Positions 1 through 9,260 of a DNA stretch of 64,000 nucleotides are shown one piece after another. Source of the stretch: Haloferax massiliensis. GTDB lineage: Archaea > Halobacteriota > Halobacteria > Halobacteriales > Haloferacaceae. The position numbers and the translations under genes are program-made. Every line of letters starts with the position of its first letter. Position 1 is the first letter of the stretch. Where the stretch lies: the NCBI RefSeq assembly GCF_001368915.1, contig NZ_CSTE01000004.1:1-64000 (forward strand), read 5' to 3'. Under the pieces are notes generated by a model. The model searched no databases. It was given only the letters and a program-made list of their open reading frames with translations, and was not told the origin of the DNA.

Positions 1-579
1 GGCCCGCCCGCCGCCCGGATCGGCCGCGGCCTCCAGCCGCGCGAGGTAGCCCGCGAACTCCAGTTCGTACGGGAGATAGTCGTGGTTGTCACGGGTCTCC
101 CGGTCGATTTCGAGCCCGAAGTAGTCGTACGCGCGTGCGAGGTCGAGATTCACGTCGTTCCACGCCGCGTCGGGGCGGTACGACGACTCGTACAGCGAGA
201 TTCGCGGCCCCTCGCTGTCGAGCGAGCCGTCGGTTCGGTCCGCGTACTCGGCGTAGCCGACCGTGAACAGGTCGTTGAAACGGGCACACGCCGTCTCGTA
301 GTCGTCTTCGACGGTCAGTTCCGGCGGGGCGACCGAGAGCCCGGTCGCCCCGAGGAGTCCCCGGACGGTCTCGTCGACTTCCCCGGCGGCGAGTCGCTCG
401 TGGAGCCGCTCGTCGGGCTCGTCGAGCAGCGTCGCCAGCGCGGTATAGATTGCCGCCCGCGCCGCCGCGGGTCGGTCGACCGCGCTCGAATCGATTCGGT
501 CGGCGTCGTTGTTCGTATCGCTGTTGGTGTCGCGGTTCGTGTCGTCGGTTCGCGTCTCCGCGTGGGTGTTCGTATCCAT
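1..579 (-). CDS. narJ: NarJ/TorD-type nitrate reductase assembly chaperone, C-terminus cut by window edge
   Basis: Cytoplasmic chaperone expected to bind apo-NarG and help insert its molybdenum cofactor before Tat export. The frame opens at an ATG at 577-579 and stays open for 193 codons to base 1, so the C-terminus is missing. The first ~35 residues are Asp/Asn/Thr-rich and low in complexity. After that comes a helical domain with family hallmarks: a LYESSYRPDAAW segment, then YDYFGLEIDRETRDNHDYL and LPYELEFAGYLARLE near residues 150-185, the usual NarJ/TorD 'ELEFmxxL' region. It starts 10 bp after the heme-b gene stops and is probably the last gene of the nar operon. Assignment rests on these motifs and on position. 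Confidence 0.85.
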   Translation of the reverse strand, partial: MDTNTHAETRTDDTNRDTNSDTNNDADRIDSSAVDRPAAARAAIYTALATLLDEPDERLHERLAAGEVDETVRGLLGATGLSVAPPELTVEDDYETACARFNDLFTVGYAEYADRTDGSLDSEGPRISLYESSYRPDAAWNDVNLDLARAYDYFGLEIDRETRDNHDYLPYELEFAGYLARLEAAADPGGGRA

Positions 580-589
580 CGTCGTGTCC

Positions 590-1405
590 TCAGTTCTTCC
601 GCACCGCTTCGATAGTCACGAGCGCGACGCCGACGATGGCGAGGCCGGCGACGGCCCACAGTATCGACTCGTACGGCGGCCCCTGCGGTCCGGGACCGAA
701 CGGGAAGTGATACCAGTCGCTGACCGATTTCCGGCCGGAGCGCTCCATCTCGGACCCGTTCCACACCGCGAAGGCCACGTCCACGTCGTTGTCGACGGCG
801 AACGAGGTCCGGTTCGCGGCGTCCGAGTCGAGCGGCCGCGACATGACGACCGTCCAGCGGCCGTCGTCGTGGCTCGCCGTCGTCTCGACGGCCGTCTGCT
901 CGAACTCGGTCGTGGACCCCGGGCCGCCGGCGAGCAGTTCCTCGCTCTCGCCGTCGGCGCTCCAGTACCAGACGTTCACCAGATTCCGCGTGCTCCCCAT
1001 CGAAATCGGGGGGCGGACCGAGGTGTTGACCGGTACCTGCACCGCGGCCGCGTCGAGGAACGACCTCGGACTGGTGGCGTTGCGGTCGGCGGTTCCGTCG
1101 GCCCACGAGAGCCGGAGATACAACCGCTCGTCGGTCTGGGCCGACTGGACGCGAACCGATTCGACGGAGGTGTCGCTCGCGTTCGGAACGCCGCTGGGCG
1201 CGCTCGTCAGCGGGACGTTCACCGACGGAACGGTGTCCCAGGCCTCGCTCGTCGGCCGCTGGGGCCGGTCGTCGGCAGCGACCGATTGGACGGGAATCTC
1301 GTTCGCGGGGCGCGCGGACACCGCCGCGGGGCCGGCGACTGCGGCGGCCAAGAGCAGCGCCACGACGACGACCGCGCCGACGGCGGCCGCTCGACGCTCA
1401 CGCAT
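590..1405 (-). CDS. Heme-b-binding subunit of the Nar complex (DMSO-reductase type II gamma-like)
   Basis: A 271-residue exported protein resembling the gamma/heme-b subunits of type II DMSO-reductase-family enzymes (ethylbenzene and DMS dehydrogenase). It would pass electrons to the NarGH module on the outer face of the membrane. Residues 1-32 form a signal peptide (RERRAAAVGAVVVVALLLAAAVAG). The middle has the beta-sandwich pattern LYLRLSWADGTADRN, AAAVQVPV and WYWSADGESEELLAGGPGS typical of the family. A single C-terminal membrane anchor (ILWAVAGLAIVGVALVTIEAV) ends in RKN. It occupies the 'orf7' position known between narH and narJ in Haloferax nar clusters. It starts 58 bp after the narH stop. 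I see no alternative identity. Confidence 0.8.
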   Translation of the reverse strand: MRERRAAAVGAVVVVALLLAAAVAGPAAVSARPANEIPVQSVAADDRPQRPTSEAWDTVPSVNVPLTSAPSGVPNASDTSVESVRVQSAQTDERLYLRLSWADGTADRNATSPRSFLDAAAVQVPVNTSVRPPISMGSTRNLVNVWYWSADGESEELLAGGPGSTTEFEQTAVETTASHDDGRWTVVMSRPLDSDAANRTSFAVDNDVDVAFAVWNGSEMERSGRKSVSDWYHFPFGPGPQGPPYESILWAVAGLAIVGVALVTIEAVRKN

Positions 1406-1463
1406 CAGTCGAACACCCCCGGGGCGAGGCCCGGCGAGCCCGACTCCGCTCGCGTTGCTCGCA

Positions 1464-2534
1464 TCAGTCGAACACCTCCAACCGGTACTTCCGGGCCGGG
1501 TTGGTGTCGGTCAGCATGTCGAGGAGTTCGCTCTCTCCACCGCGGTCGACCTTGTCGCGTTCCTTCTCGATGGTGTCGAGCGCGTCGTGGACGCGGTCGC
1601 CGAACAGCTCTTCGAGGTAGTTACGGGGGATGCGGTCCACGTCCACCGTCTCGCCGTCCTCGGAGTGCTGCGGCGGCGCGAACGGCGGGATGTAGTAGAC
1701 GTTCGGCTGCGTCTGGTACTCCGGATGCAGCGGGAGTGCGACCTCGTACTCCTCGACGAGCTTGTGAATCGGCCCCTGTTCGTCGTCGAGGAACCCGACG
1801 AGTCGCAACTGCGGCGGACAGTCTTCCGCGCAGGCGGGGGCGAACGTCTCGCCGTCGGGGCCCTCGCCCTCGATGCGGGGGTAACAGAAGATGCACTTCT
1901 CGGAGGTCTTCTGCGTCGCGTTGTAGTACACCTTCTTGTACGGACAGCCCTCGACGCAGTAGCGGTAGCCGCGGCAGCGCTCCTGGTCGATGAGGACGAT
2001 ACCGTCCTCCTCGCGCTTGTAGATGGCCTTCCGCGGGCACGCCTCCACGCAGGAGGGGTGCGTGCAGTGGTTGCAGATGCGCGGGAGGTAGAAGTAATAC
2101 GAGTTCGGATGCTCGCCCGCGCCTTGGTCTTCGTCCCAGTTCGGCCCCCACTCGGGGTCGCTGTCGGGACGCAGCGGCCGGTCGCCGCCGTTGTACATGA
2201 CCTCCTCGTGGTTGAACGACCACGCGTCGCCGTAGTCCGCTTGGTCGGGGATGTCGCCGGGCTTTCGCTCGGTGTGTTCGGCGTCCGTCCAGCCGCCGCC
2301 GGAGTCCTCCCAGTCGCGCGGGTAGCCCTTGCCGGGCTTCGTCTCGACGTTGTTCCAGTACATGTAGTCGCGGCCGCCGCCCTCCGTCCAGAGCGACTTG
2401 CACGCGACCGTGCAGGTCTGACAGCCGATGCACTTGTTCAGGTCCATCACCATGGCGACCTGGTGGTCGACCCCGTCGGCGAGGTCGACCCCGTCGCCGT
2501 CGGTCTGTGCCGCTGGCCCGTCGTCGGTGCTCAT
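1464..2534 (-). CDS. narH: Respiratory nitrate reductase beta subunit, iron-sulfur protein
   Basis: A 356-residue electron-transfer subunit that carries electrons to NarG through four Fe-S clusters. Four Cys groups are visible: CIGCQTCTVACK near residue 35, CNHCTHPSCVEACP, CRGYRYCVEGCPYKKVYYN and CIFC...ACAEDCPP. In the third group one expected Cys is Tyr (CRGY). NarH proteins normally have Trp there and carry a [3Fe-4S] cluster, so this is a conservative variant. No signal peptide is present. As in other outward-facing archaeal Nar enzymes, it presumably leaves the cell by hitchhiking on the Tat signal of NarG. Its start overlaps the narG stop by 4 bp (ATGA), which indicates translational coupling. 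Confidence 0.95.
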   Translation of the reverse strand: MSTDDGPAAQTDGDGVDLADGVDHQVAMVMDLNKCIGCQTCTVACKSLWTEGGGRDYMYWNNVETKPGKGYPRDWEDSGGGWTDAEHTERKPGDIPDQADYGDAWSFNHEEVMYNGGDRPLRPDSDPEWGPNWDEDQGAGEHPNSYYFYLPRICNHCTHPSCVEACPRKAIYKREEDGIVLIDQERCRGYRYCVEGCPYKKVYYNATQKTSEKCIFCYPRIEGEGPDGETFAPACAEDCPPQLRLVGFLDDEQGPIHKLVEEYEVALPLHPEYQTQPNVYYIPPFAPPQHSEDGETVDVDRIPRNYLEELFGDRVHDALDTIEKERDKVDRGGESELLDMLTDTNPARKYRLEVFD

Positions 2535-5482
2535 TCGGCCTCACCTCCCCCTTTCCGCACGTCGACGCGGACGTCGCTGTTGACCCCCGTCGGCCCCCAG
2601 TAGTTGGGGAAGAAGTAGAGGTGTTCGCCGGAGTCCTCCGGGTACTGGACCAACTGCGTCGGTTTCATGTACATCGGGACGAGCGAGTTGAAGTTCGTGT
2701 CGCCGTCGAACTGGAACCGCTCCCAGGCGAAGTACATCCGCGCCGTGCCGCGCTGGCTGCTCGGGTAGAGTTTCGCCTGTAGTTCGACCGACGCGAGGTC
2801 GTTGAACACTTCCACGGTGTCGCCGTCTTCGATGCCCCGTTCGGCGGCGTCCTCGGGATGGAGATAGACCACCGGCTCCCCGCGCTGGAGGCGGAGCAGT
2901 TTCTCGTTGTCCCGCCACGTGGAGTGGATAGACCACCGTCCGTGGGGCGTGTTGTACTCCATCGGGTAGTCGCCGCCCGTCTGCGTCGGCCCCTCCTTGT
3001 GGGTCGGCAACTGCTCGCCGAGTTCGAGGAACCAGTCGTGGTCGATGTAGTACTGCTGTCTGCCGGTGACGGTCGGCCACGGGTTCTTGTCTTGGACGAA
3101 GTCCTTCCACGGCGTGTACGCCTCGCCGTCCTCGATGTCGGAGGTCCAGTGGTCGCCGGCGGCCAAGAGCCGCTGGGGCTGTTCGACCGTGTCGGCGAAC
3201 GTTATCTGGTCGTCGCTCTCGGACGGGTTCGACTCCTCGGAGTGTTCGAGGATGTACTCGCAGGCGGCGCGGTCCTCGGCGAGGGCGTCGGCCTCGCCGG
3301 TCTCCCAGTCGCGGACGTAGTCGTCGTGGACGGACTGGAGGTCGATGTCGCGGTCGAACTTCCGGTCCGAAATCGGCCCGACGCCGCGCTCGGTGGCGAC
3401 CTCCTGAATCTTCGCGGCGAGTTCGCGGAATATCTGCCAGTCGGTCTTCGACTCGCCGAGCGGTTCGACCGCTGGCGTGAAGGGATGCACGTAGCTGTGC
3501 ATGTCCGTCATCGAGAGGTCGTGTTTCTCGTAGTGGCTCGCGGTCGGCAACACGATGTCCGAGTACAGCGCCGTCGAGTCCATCCGGAAGTTGATGTCGA
3601 CGACGAGGTCGAGCTTCGGCCACAGCTCCTCCTCGACGGCGACGTTCCCCTTCGCCTGGTTGAAGTAGTTGCCGCGCCAGACGAACATCGTCGTCGGGTC
3701 GGGACGAGAGCCGTCGTCGCGCTCCTCGGGGTAGACCGGCATCCACCCCTCGTCGATGGACTCCCGTATCTTCGCGGCCGTGTCGGCGTCGGTGTTGTCG
3801 AGGATGCCCGCGTGGTAGTAGGTCCACAGCGTCGTCGGCACCCCGCGGACGTTGCCCGTCGGGAACGACAGCGTCTTCCAGCCGTGGAACGTCCATATCT
3901 TCTCCTGGCCGACGTAGTGGTCTAGCCCGGTCCCCTGCTCGCCGAGGTTGCCCGTCAGCGTGACGAGCAACTGGAGCGCGCGGTTCCCGAGGTCGTTGTG
4001 ATACCAGTCGTTGACGCCCTTGCCCTGGATTATCTTCGCCTTGTCGGCCTCGGCGAACTCGCGGGCGACGCGCTGGTACGTCTCTTCGCCGACGCCGGTC
4101 TCGTCGTGGACCGTCTCGGGGTCCCAGTTGTCGAGTTCGTCCCGCAACTCGTCCCACACGGTCCGGACGCGGACGCGCCCGCTTTCGGTTCTGACCGTGG
4201 TTTCGCCGTCCAGTTGCGGGTCGAAGTCGAGTTCGATGCTCTTGGAGTAGTCTTTCTGTCCGTCGCGTTCGCCGAGCGACCCCGGCGCCTCGCGGAGGCG
4301 TCCGTCGGAGTCGAGCATGAGCAACATCCACTCGGGTCGGTCGGCGTCGGTCGAGACCGATGGAACCTCGCTCGCGCGGAGGAACTTCCCGGTGTCCTGC
4401 CGGACCAAAAGCGGCATGTCAGTCTGCTCTTTGAGGTGGGCCTCGTCGTACAGTTCCTCGTCGACGATGGTCCGTGCCATGCCGAGCGCGAGCGCGGTGT
4501 CGGTGCCCGAATCGGGGCTGAGCCACTCGTCGGTGTGGATGGCCGTCTGCGAGTAGTCGGTGAAGACGCCGACGCGCTTCGTCCCGTTGTAGCCCGATTC
4601 GAGGAAGTACTTCGCGTCGGGGATGCGGGTGACGTTGATGTTCGACCCCCACGCGATGATGTAGTCGGCGTTGTACCAGTCGGCGCTCTCGGCGTTGTCG
4701 GTCTGGGTGCCCCACGTGATGGGCTGGCCCGGCGGCAGGTCGGAGTACCAGTCGTAAAACGAGTGGCTGACGCCGCCGAGGAGGTTGATGAGCCGCGACC
4801 CGCTGGCGAACGAGACGGGGCTCATCGCCGGGATGGGCGTGAAGCCGCTGATGGCGTCGTAGCGACCGGCCTGCACCTCGTCGACGACGTGCTCGGCGAT
4901 TTCGGTGAGCGCCTCGTCCCACGAGATGCGCCGCCACTTCCCCTCGCCGCGGTCGCCGACGCGCTTCAGCGGGTGTTTGATTCGCTCGTCCGCGTTGACG
5001 TAGTCGGTGTAACACGCGCCCTTCTGACAGCCGCGGGGGTTCGGGTCGGGGAGGCTCTCGTCGAACCGCGGGTAGTCTCCGGCCTGCTCTTCGCGCCACA
5101 CCTGTCCGTTTTTGACGTAGACGTTCCACGAACAACTGCCGGTGCAGTTGACGCTGTGCGTGGACCGGGAGACCGAGTCCCAGTCCCACTTCTCGCGGTA
5201 CAGGTCCTCCCAGTCCCGGTAGGGGTAGTTCCCGATAGGGTCGTCGACGGGGTTCAGCCCGCCCATCTGGAACAGCGGGTCGTCGTCGGCCGCGGACCGG
5301 CCGATACCCAGAAGCGAGGCGATGCCGACGCCTTCGAGGAACCGGCGACGGGAGACGCTCGTCCCCTCGGTCGCCGGCTCTCCCGGCGGGTCGCCGACCG
5401 CCGGCGGGCCGTCCGTCTGTTCGGCTTGCGATTCGTCCGTTCCCGACTCGTCGTCGGGGGTCGAGGTGTTCGTTCGGTTCAT
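2531..5482 (-). CDS. narG: Respiratory nitrate reductase catalytic subunit, Tat-exported
   Basis: Molybdenum bis-MGD enzyme reducing nitrate to nitrite, 983 residues. Residues 44-60 form a Tat signal (SRRRFLEGVGIASLLGIG), so the active site faces the outside, as established for archaeal pNar. The FS0 cluster ligands are visible as H109, C113, C117 (HSVNCTGSC) and C152 (GCQKGAC). The segments AWGSNINVTRIPDA and VWRGNYFNQAKGN match the molybdopterin-binding regions of NarG-like DMSO-reductase family members. It is shorter than the ~1250-residue cytoplasmic bacterial NarG, as expected for archaeal forms. It overlaps narH by 4 bp at its 3' end and the small membrane-protein gene by 4 bp at its 5' end. 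The operon promoter is upstream of narA. Confidence 0.95.
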   Translation of the reverse strand: MNRTNTSTPDDESGTDESQAEQTDGPPAVGDPPGEPATEGTSVSRRRFLEGVGIASLLGIGRSAADDDPLFQMGGLNPVDDPIGNYPYRDWEDLYREKWDWDSVSRSTHSVNCTGSCSWNVYVKNGQVWREEQAGDYPRFDESLPDPNPRGCQKGACYTDYVNADERIKHPLKRVGDRGEGKWRRISWDEALTEIAEHVVDEVQAGRYDAISGFTPIPAMSPVSFASGSRLINLLGGVSHSFYDWYSDLPPGQPITWGTQTDNAESADWYNADYIIAWGSNINVTRIPDAKYFLESGYNGTKRVGVFTDYSQTAIHTDEWLSPDSGTDTALALGMARTIVDEELYDEAHLKEQTDMPLLVRQDTGKFLRASEVPSVSTDADRPEWMLLMLDSDGRLREAPGSLGERDGQKDYSKSIELDFDPQLDGETTVRTESGRVRVRTVWDELRDELDNWDPETVHDETGVGEETYQRVAREFAEADKAKIIQGKGVNDWYHNDLGNRALQLLVTLTGNLGEQGTGLDHYVGQEKIWTFHGWKTLSFPTGNVRGVPTTLWTYYHAGILDNTDADTAAKIRESIDEGWMPVYPEERDDGSRPDPTTMFVWRGNYFNQAKGNVAVEEELWPKLDLVVDINFRMDSTALYSDIVLPTASHYEKHDLSMTDMHSYVHPFTPAVEPLGESKTDWQIFRELAAKIQEVATERGVGPISDRKFDRDIDLQSVHDDYVRDWETGEADALAEDRAACEYILEHSEESNPSESDDQITFADTVEQPQRLLAAGDHWTSDIEDGEAYTPWKDFVQDKNPWPTVTGRQQYYIDHDWFLELGEQLPTHKEGPTQTGGDYPMEYNTPHGRWSIHSTWRDNEKLLRLQRGEPVVYLHPEDAAERGIEDGDTVEVFNDLASVELQAKLYPSSQRGTARMYFAWERFQFDGDTNFNSLVPMYMKPTQLVQYPEDSGEHLYFFPNYWGPTGVNSDVRVDVRKGGGEAE

Positions 5483-5691
5483 GAATCTATCTGTAAAAAG
5501 ACGGTCGTTAGTGCCAGTCCAGCGCCCAGAACGCCGAGCGAAACCCCCACGAGCGTGTCGCCGCCCGCGTCGAGGCCGACGGCGACGAGCGCCACGCCGA
5601 GGAGTTTGCTCGCGCGGTCGAGGTGTCGGTACGTCCGAGGCGAGAGTTCGATGCGTCGCCGCGGAGCCCCGCCGGTGTTCGCGTCAGTCAT
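5479..5691 (-). CDS. Small two-helix membrane protein between narC and narG
   Basis: A 70-residue protein of unknown function with two predicted membrane helices: [17 protein letters not shown] and [21 protein letters not shown]. The N-terminus is basic ([14 protein letters not shown]). It overlaps narC by 8 bp and narG by 4 bp, so it is translated within the operon. It sits at the position called orf4 in the Haloferax mediterranei nar cluster. I see no motif that gives a biochemical role. A structural or assembly role in the membrane part of the Nar complex is a guess from position. Confidence 0.75.
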   Translation of the reverse strand: MTDANTGGAPRRRIELSPRTYRHLDRASKLLGVALVAVGLDAGGDTLVGVSLGVLGAGLALTTVFLQIDS

Positions 5692-7132
5692 CGCCGGCCT
5701 CCCCCGGAACGCGCCCGGTTCGGCTCTCGTCCGCGTCGTCGCCCAGCACGCGGTAGACGAGGGCCGCGGAGCCGACGGGAACGACGAACAACGCGACGGT
5801 CAAGATCGGGTTGACGACGCCGGTTCCGACGCCGAGCGCCCGGCCGAGGAGGTTGTTCATGCCCGCGATGGAGGCGATCATGATGAACTGAACCGCGGCG
5901 ACGCCGACCGCGGTCTGCCACGGCCGGTCGAGGGGGTCAGCCGTGAAGTGGACCGACTCGTCGTGGTAGTCGACGAACGGCCACACCGCCACCGCGCCGA
6001 ACACGAGCGTCGGCAGAAAGACGCCGCCGACGAACTCCGTCGAGACGTGGACGCCGGTGAACGGAACGGTGAACCCCATCCACGACGGGAGCAGTTTCAG
6101 CAGGCCGTAGACCCACATCAGGAACCAATCGGGCATGATGAGTTCCGGCGTCCCCGCGGGGTTGTTCGGCCCGTACTCGGCGATGTTGTGGACCGGAAGG
6201 AACCCGGCCAGCATCGCCAGCGTGGCCAGCGTGAGGAAGAACACGACCGCGCTCACGGCCGCCTGGTTGGGGAACGCCGGGAGACCGACGACGACGCTGT
6301 CGTCGTCTCTCGGGACGGTCTGTTCGGTGCCGCCGTCGCTCGACGGGGACCCCTCAGCCGGGCGTCGGCCCCGGTTCCCGAGTCCGCGGACGTCGTCATC
6401 GCGGGGGGCCTCCGTGTGCTTCTGGCGGACGAGAATCGCCATGTGAACCGCCAGCAGCCCCCCGATTGCCACGGGGATGACGAGGACGTGGAGGAAGTAG
6501 AGCCGGGGTATCGTCGCGCTCGACGGGAACTCCCCGCCGAAGAACGCTTTCCCGGCTACCCCCCCGACGAGCGGAATCGACGTGGCGAGGCTGTAACCGA
6601 TGCCGGTGGCCGTCGCGGCGAACTCGTCGAAGGGGAGCGCGTAGCCCGTATAGGCCGCGCCCATCGAGAGTCCGGCGAGGCCGGTGCCGACGACCCAGTT
6701 CGGCTCGCGCGGATTGCGGTACGCCCCGGTGAAAAACACCCTGAGCATGTGCAGCCCGATGGACGCGACGAACAGGTGAGCCGCCCAGTGGTGCATCCGC
6801 CGGATGAACATCCCGAAGGGGATGTCGTAGGTGATGTGCAGGACGCTCGCGAACGCCTCGGGCACCTCTTGGCCTTGGAACTTCGCGACGCTCCCCTCGT
6901 ATTCGACGCCGCTCGTCGACGGCTCGAAGAACATCCCGAGGAACATCCCTGTGAGGACGAGAAGCAGGAAGCAGAACAGCGCCACCTCGCCGAGGAGAAA
7001 CGAGTCCTCGGCGGGGAACGCCTTCCCGAGGAACGCGCGGCCGCTGTCGAGGTCGAACCGCTCGTCTACCCAGTCGTACGCCTCGTCGCCGGCGTCGCCG
7101 GCGCGGTCGGCGAGACGGTCGAGCCGCGACAT
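5684..7132 (-). CDS. narC: Cytochrome b of the nitrate reductase complex (b6/bc1-type)
   Basis: A 482-residue membrane cytochrome b that, with the Rieske protein NarB, should oxidise quinol and feed NarGH. The ATG at 7130-7132 was chosen because it shares one base with the narB stop (TGATG) and because the cytochrome b similarity begins just after it. A longer in-frame reading would overlap narB by 150 bp. Heme-ligand helices appear as [22 protein letters not shown] and [23 protein letters not shown], with [15 protein letters not shown] between them. A charged linker (about residues 245-280) separates this cytochrome-b6-like half from a subunit-IV-like half containing [16 protein letters not shown]. 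Such fused forms are typical of haloarchaeal NarC. Confidence 0.92.
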   Translation of the reverse strand: MSRLDRLADRAGDAGDEAYDWVDERFDLDSGRAFLGKAFPAEDSFLLGEVALFCFLLLVLTGMFLGMFFEPSTSGVEYEGSVAKFQGQEVPEAFASVLHITYDIPFGMFIRRMHHWAAHLFVASIGLHMLRVFFTGAYRNPREPNWVVGTGLAGLSMGAAYTGYALPFDEFAATATGIGYSLATSIPLVGGVAGKAFFGGEFPSSATIPRLYFLHVLVIPVAIGGLLAVHMAILVRQKHTEAPRDDDVRGLGNRGRRPAEGSPSSDGGTEQTVPRDDDSVVVGLPAFPNQAAVSAVVFFLTLATLAMLAGFLPVHNIAEYGPNNPAGTPELIMPDWFLMWVYGLLKLLPSWMGFTVPFTGVHVSTEFVGGVFLPTLVFGAVAVWPFVDYHDESVHFTADPLDRPWQTAVGVAAVQFIMIASIAGMNNLLGRALGVGTGVVNPILTVALFVVPVGSAALVYRVLGDDADESRTGRVPGEAGDD

Positions 7133-7785
7133 CACTCGCCCCCCGGGCCGACCGGCCCATTGAAGTCGCCCGTGGCGATGAGATTGCCCTCGCTCGACAA
7201 CGTGATTGGGAGTTGCGGGAGCGGTCTCGAAGGCGGTCCACCGACCACTTTCGCGCCCGCGGTCGGGTCGAACTTCCCGAAGTGACACGGGCAGACGAAC
7301 GTCTCTCCCTCCTCGTTCGACACCATACAGCCCGCGTGGGTACAGACCTTCGAGTAGGCGGCGTAACCCGACACCGTGTACTCAAGGTTCGTTGCGCCAC
7401 CGTAGGCGTCCTCGGCGTGTCTCACGAGTAGCGTCGGCGCCCGTTCGATGCCCGGTCTGGGCTCCGGGAACACGGTCATCTTTTCGCCTTCGCTCAGGGC
7501 GTTCTCGCCGACGCGCTCGCCCTCACCGTCGACGAGGTAGATGCCGTCCGAGTACACGGGGCCGGTGTACGAGCGCTCGAAGACGCGAGTCAGCCCGGCC
7601 AACGGTGCCGCGAGGCTCCCGACGGCGGTCAAACCCCCGACGCTGGCGAGCAGTTTCGCGTAGTCGCGGCGGGCGAGCGAGGCGCGGTCGTCGGAGAAGA
7701 TGCTCGGCCGGTAGTTGCTGTCGTCCCCGCAGTCATCGCAGTGCTCGTCGCAGTCGTCCGATGCGTTCTGATTGTCGAGTCTCAT
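7132..7785 (-). CDS. narB: Rieske iron-sulfur protein of the nitrate reductase complex
   Basis: A 217-residue Rieske [2Fe-2S] protein. The cluster ligands lie in CTHAGC and [13 protein letters not shown] near the C-terminus, the canonical CTHxGC/CPCH pair. A twin-arginine motif ([14 protein letters not shown], about residues 33-47) precedes a hydrophobic stretch, so the folded domain is probably Tat-exported and anchored. The N-terminus has an unusual [11 protein letters not shown] run with three cysteines, not needed for the Rieske cluster. The ATG at 7783-7785 shares one base with the narA stop (TAATG). With NarC it would form a quinol-oxidising module analogous to cytochrome bc1. Confidence 0.93.
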   Translation of the reverse strand: MRLDNQNASDDCDEHCDDCGDDSNYRPSIFSDDRASLARRDYAKLLASVGGLTAVGSLAAPLAGLTRVFERSYTGPVYSDGIYLVDGEGERVGENALSEGEKMTVFPEPRPGIERAPTLLVRHAEDAYGGATNLEYTVSGYAAYSKVCTHAGCMVSNEEGETFVCPCHFGKFDPTAGAKVVGGPPSRPLPQLPITLSSEGNLIATGDFNGPVGPGGE

Positions 7786-8360
7786 TAGTGTCCCCTCCGT
7801 TCTGCGACCTCGACGTGGGGGAGGAACCACGCGTAGTACGACACGGTGAGCAAAGCGAGCGCGGTGAACATCCCCGCGGCGTAGACGCCGAAGTACTGGG
7901 TCCGCGCGAGCGTCAGGTACTCGCCGGTGAACAGCGCCGCGAAGACGATAGCGAGGATGGTCAGTCCGCCCATCGCCACGATTCCCTCGATGGCGTCGGA
8001 GGCGTCGTCGTACTCGACGACCCAGCGGTCCGCGGTCCAGAACCACGGCAGTCCGACCTGACCGCCGTCCGCGATCGTTGGTTCGTCACCCGGGTCACTC
8101 CTGACCGCCGTGTCCATGAACCGGTGGACCGCGGCGAGGACGCCGACGAGCGCGAAGAGCGCGACCCACACGATGACGCCTACCTGACTCGGCGCGAGTT
8201 TCTCCGGCGTGTCGACGATCTCCTGCAGCGGTCGCATCTCGGTGACGCTCTGGTCGATTTCTATCTGTTCGCTCGGTGGCTCGCCGTGCAGCGCCACGTA
8301 CCACGTCGGCAGGAGCACCGCGACGACGAGCAGCAACACGACGACCGTCCCGCGTCTCAC
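7785..8360 (-). CDS. narA: Membrane protein NarA, first gene of the nar operon
   Basis: A 191-residue membrane protein with an N-terminal signal or anchor (RRGTVVVLLLVVAVLLPTWYVAL) and at least three further hydrophobic segments (VGVIVWVALFALVGVLAAV, GIVAMGGLTILAIVFAALF, YFGVYAAGMFTALALLTVSYY). I see no metal-binding Cys or heme CxxCH motif. It occupies the first position in the conserved haloarchaeal order narA-B-C-orf4-G-H-orf7-J. Its role is not known to me beyond membership of the complex or operon. It starts about 85 bp below a TATA-like element and 38 bp below a perfect 9-bp hairpin. Confidence 0.8.
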   Translation of the reverse strand: MRRGTVVVLLLVVAVLLPTWYVALHGEPPSEQIEIDQSVTEMRPLQEIVDTPEKLAPSQVGVIVWVALFALVGVLAAVHRFMDTAVRSDPGDEPTIADGGQVGLPWFWTADRWVVEYDDASDAIEGIVAMGGLTILAIVFAALFTGEYLTLARTQYFGVYAAGMFTALALLTVSYYAWFLPHVEVAERRGH

Positions 8361-8398
8361 GGTGACTCACCCCGCGTACCGACTCGCCGCCTCACGCT

Positions 8399-8430
8399 CC
8401 AAACGGGCGGCGTTCCGTTCCCCCGTTTGG
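8399..8430 (-). promoter_or_regulatory. Hairpin in the nar operon leader
   Basis: CCAAACGGG (8399-8407) and CCCGTTTGG (8422-8430) form a perfect 9-bp inverted repeat with a 14-nt spacer. It lies 39-70 bp upstream of the narA start and near where transcription from the TATA-like element at 8444-8451 should begin. It could be a leader hairpin or an operator. The NarO motif I recall (CGAA-N4-TTCG) is not present in 8361-8624. Confidence 0.5.
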
Positions 8431-8443
8431 CCCCGAGCAAGCT

Positions 8444-8451
8444 CGTATATG
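8444..8451 (-). promoter_or_regulatory. TATA-like element of the nar operon
   Basis: On the minus strand this reads CATATACG, the only clear AT-rich TATA candidate in the GC-rich 260 bp between narA and the divergent regulator. Transcription would start about 25 bp downstream, near 8420. Confidence 0.4.
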
Positions 8452-8624
8452 TCATACTTCGATTCGTTGGAGAATCTGCACCGAGGCCAGTAACACCCGA
8501 ACCATAGGGTGCGGGGACTTTATACGGCTCTCGTCGGGGAATCCGCTCGAACACGGACCGGAATCACGAGACGGCAAACAGATTCGGCGAAGATTATTTC
8601 AGAGCCACCGTCGTACGCCGACCT

Positions 8625-9260
8625 ATGACCGAGGGCGTGCACGGTGAAATTCACGTGACTGACCCGTCTGTCTGCCGGGTGTCGGAAGCGTCGGCGGAGA
8701 CCTCCGTCGAATCCGTCTCGCGGTCGGTGGCTGCCGACAACGACACCGCCGCGGTCGAGTTTACCGCCCCCTCGTCAGCCGCTATCGACGACGCAGACGA
8801 GGTGTTTCACCACGAGCAAAAGACGATTTATCGCGTGACCAGCGGCCCCGCCGAGGGGCCACGGTGCGCCTGCGAACTCGTCGAGTGTCACGGCTGTCCG
8901 GTCCGGCACCTCGAAGCGGAGTGCGGCACCGTCGTTCTGTCGTTCGTCGCTTCGGACCTCACATCGTTCCGCGACATCGTCGTCAATCTTAAATCGGAGT
9001 TCGACGGCATCTCACTTCGGCGACTCACACAGTCCGAACCAGATTCCGTCTCCAGCTCGCTCGTGTTCGTTGACCGCGACAAATTGACGGCGAGACAGCG
9101 GGAGGTCCTTGAGACGGCCCACGAGATGGGGTACTTCGAACATCCCCGCGAGGCAAACGCGACGGAAGTCGCCGCGGCGCTCGATATCAACCGGTCGACG
9201 TTCACCGAGCATCTGTCCGCCGCCCAGTCGAAGCTTCTCGACGCGATTCTCGACGTGTAG
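8625..9260 (+). CDS. narO: NarO/DmsR-like Bat-family regulator with cysteine cluster
   Basis: A 211-residue transcriptional regulator, divergent from the nar operon. The C-terminus is an HTH_10 (bacterio-opsin activator, Bat-type) domain (LTARQREVLETAHEMGYF...VAAALDINRSTFTEHL, about residues 153-205). The middle holds a compact Cys group: C81, C83, C88, C91 and C100 (CACELVECHGC...EAEC). NarO and DmsR of Haloferax volcanii, which switch on denitrification and DMSO respiration under low oxygen, have the same layout, and their cysteines are thought to sense redox or oxygen. The position beside narA supports the NarO assignment. A TATA-like ATTATTTC lies ~30 bp upstream of the start. Confidence 0.85.
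   Translation: MTEGVHGEIHVTDPSVCRVSEASAETSVESVSRSVAADNDTAAVEFTAPSSAAIDDADEVFHHEQKTIYRVTSGPAEGPRCACELVECHGCPVRHLEAECGTVVLSFVASDLTSFRDIVVNLKSEFDGISLRRLTQSEPDSVSSSLVFVDRDKLTARQREVLETAHEMGYFEHPREANATEVAAALDINRSTFTEHLSAAQSKLLDAILDV

Noticed and set aside
7133-7288. Longer N-terminus for the narC reading frame.
   Set aside because: It would overlap narB by over 150 bp, and the extra residues are Arg/Gly-rich shadow translation; the ATG at 7132 overlaps the narB stop by one base, as elsewhere in the operon.
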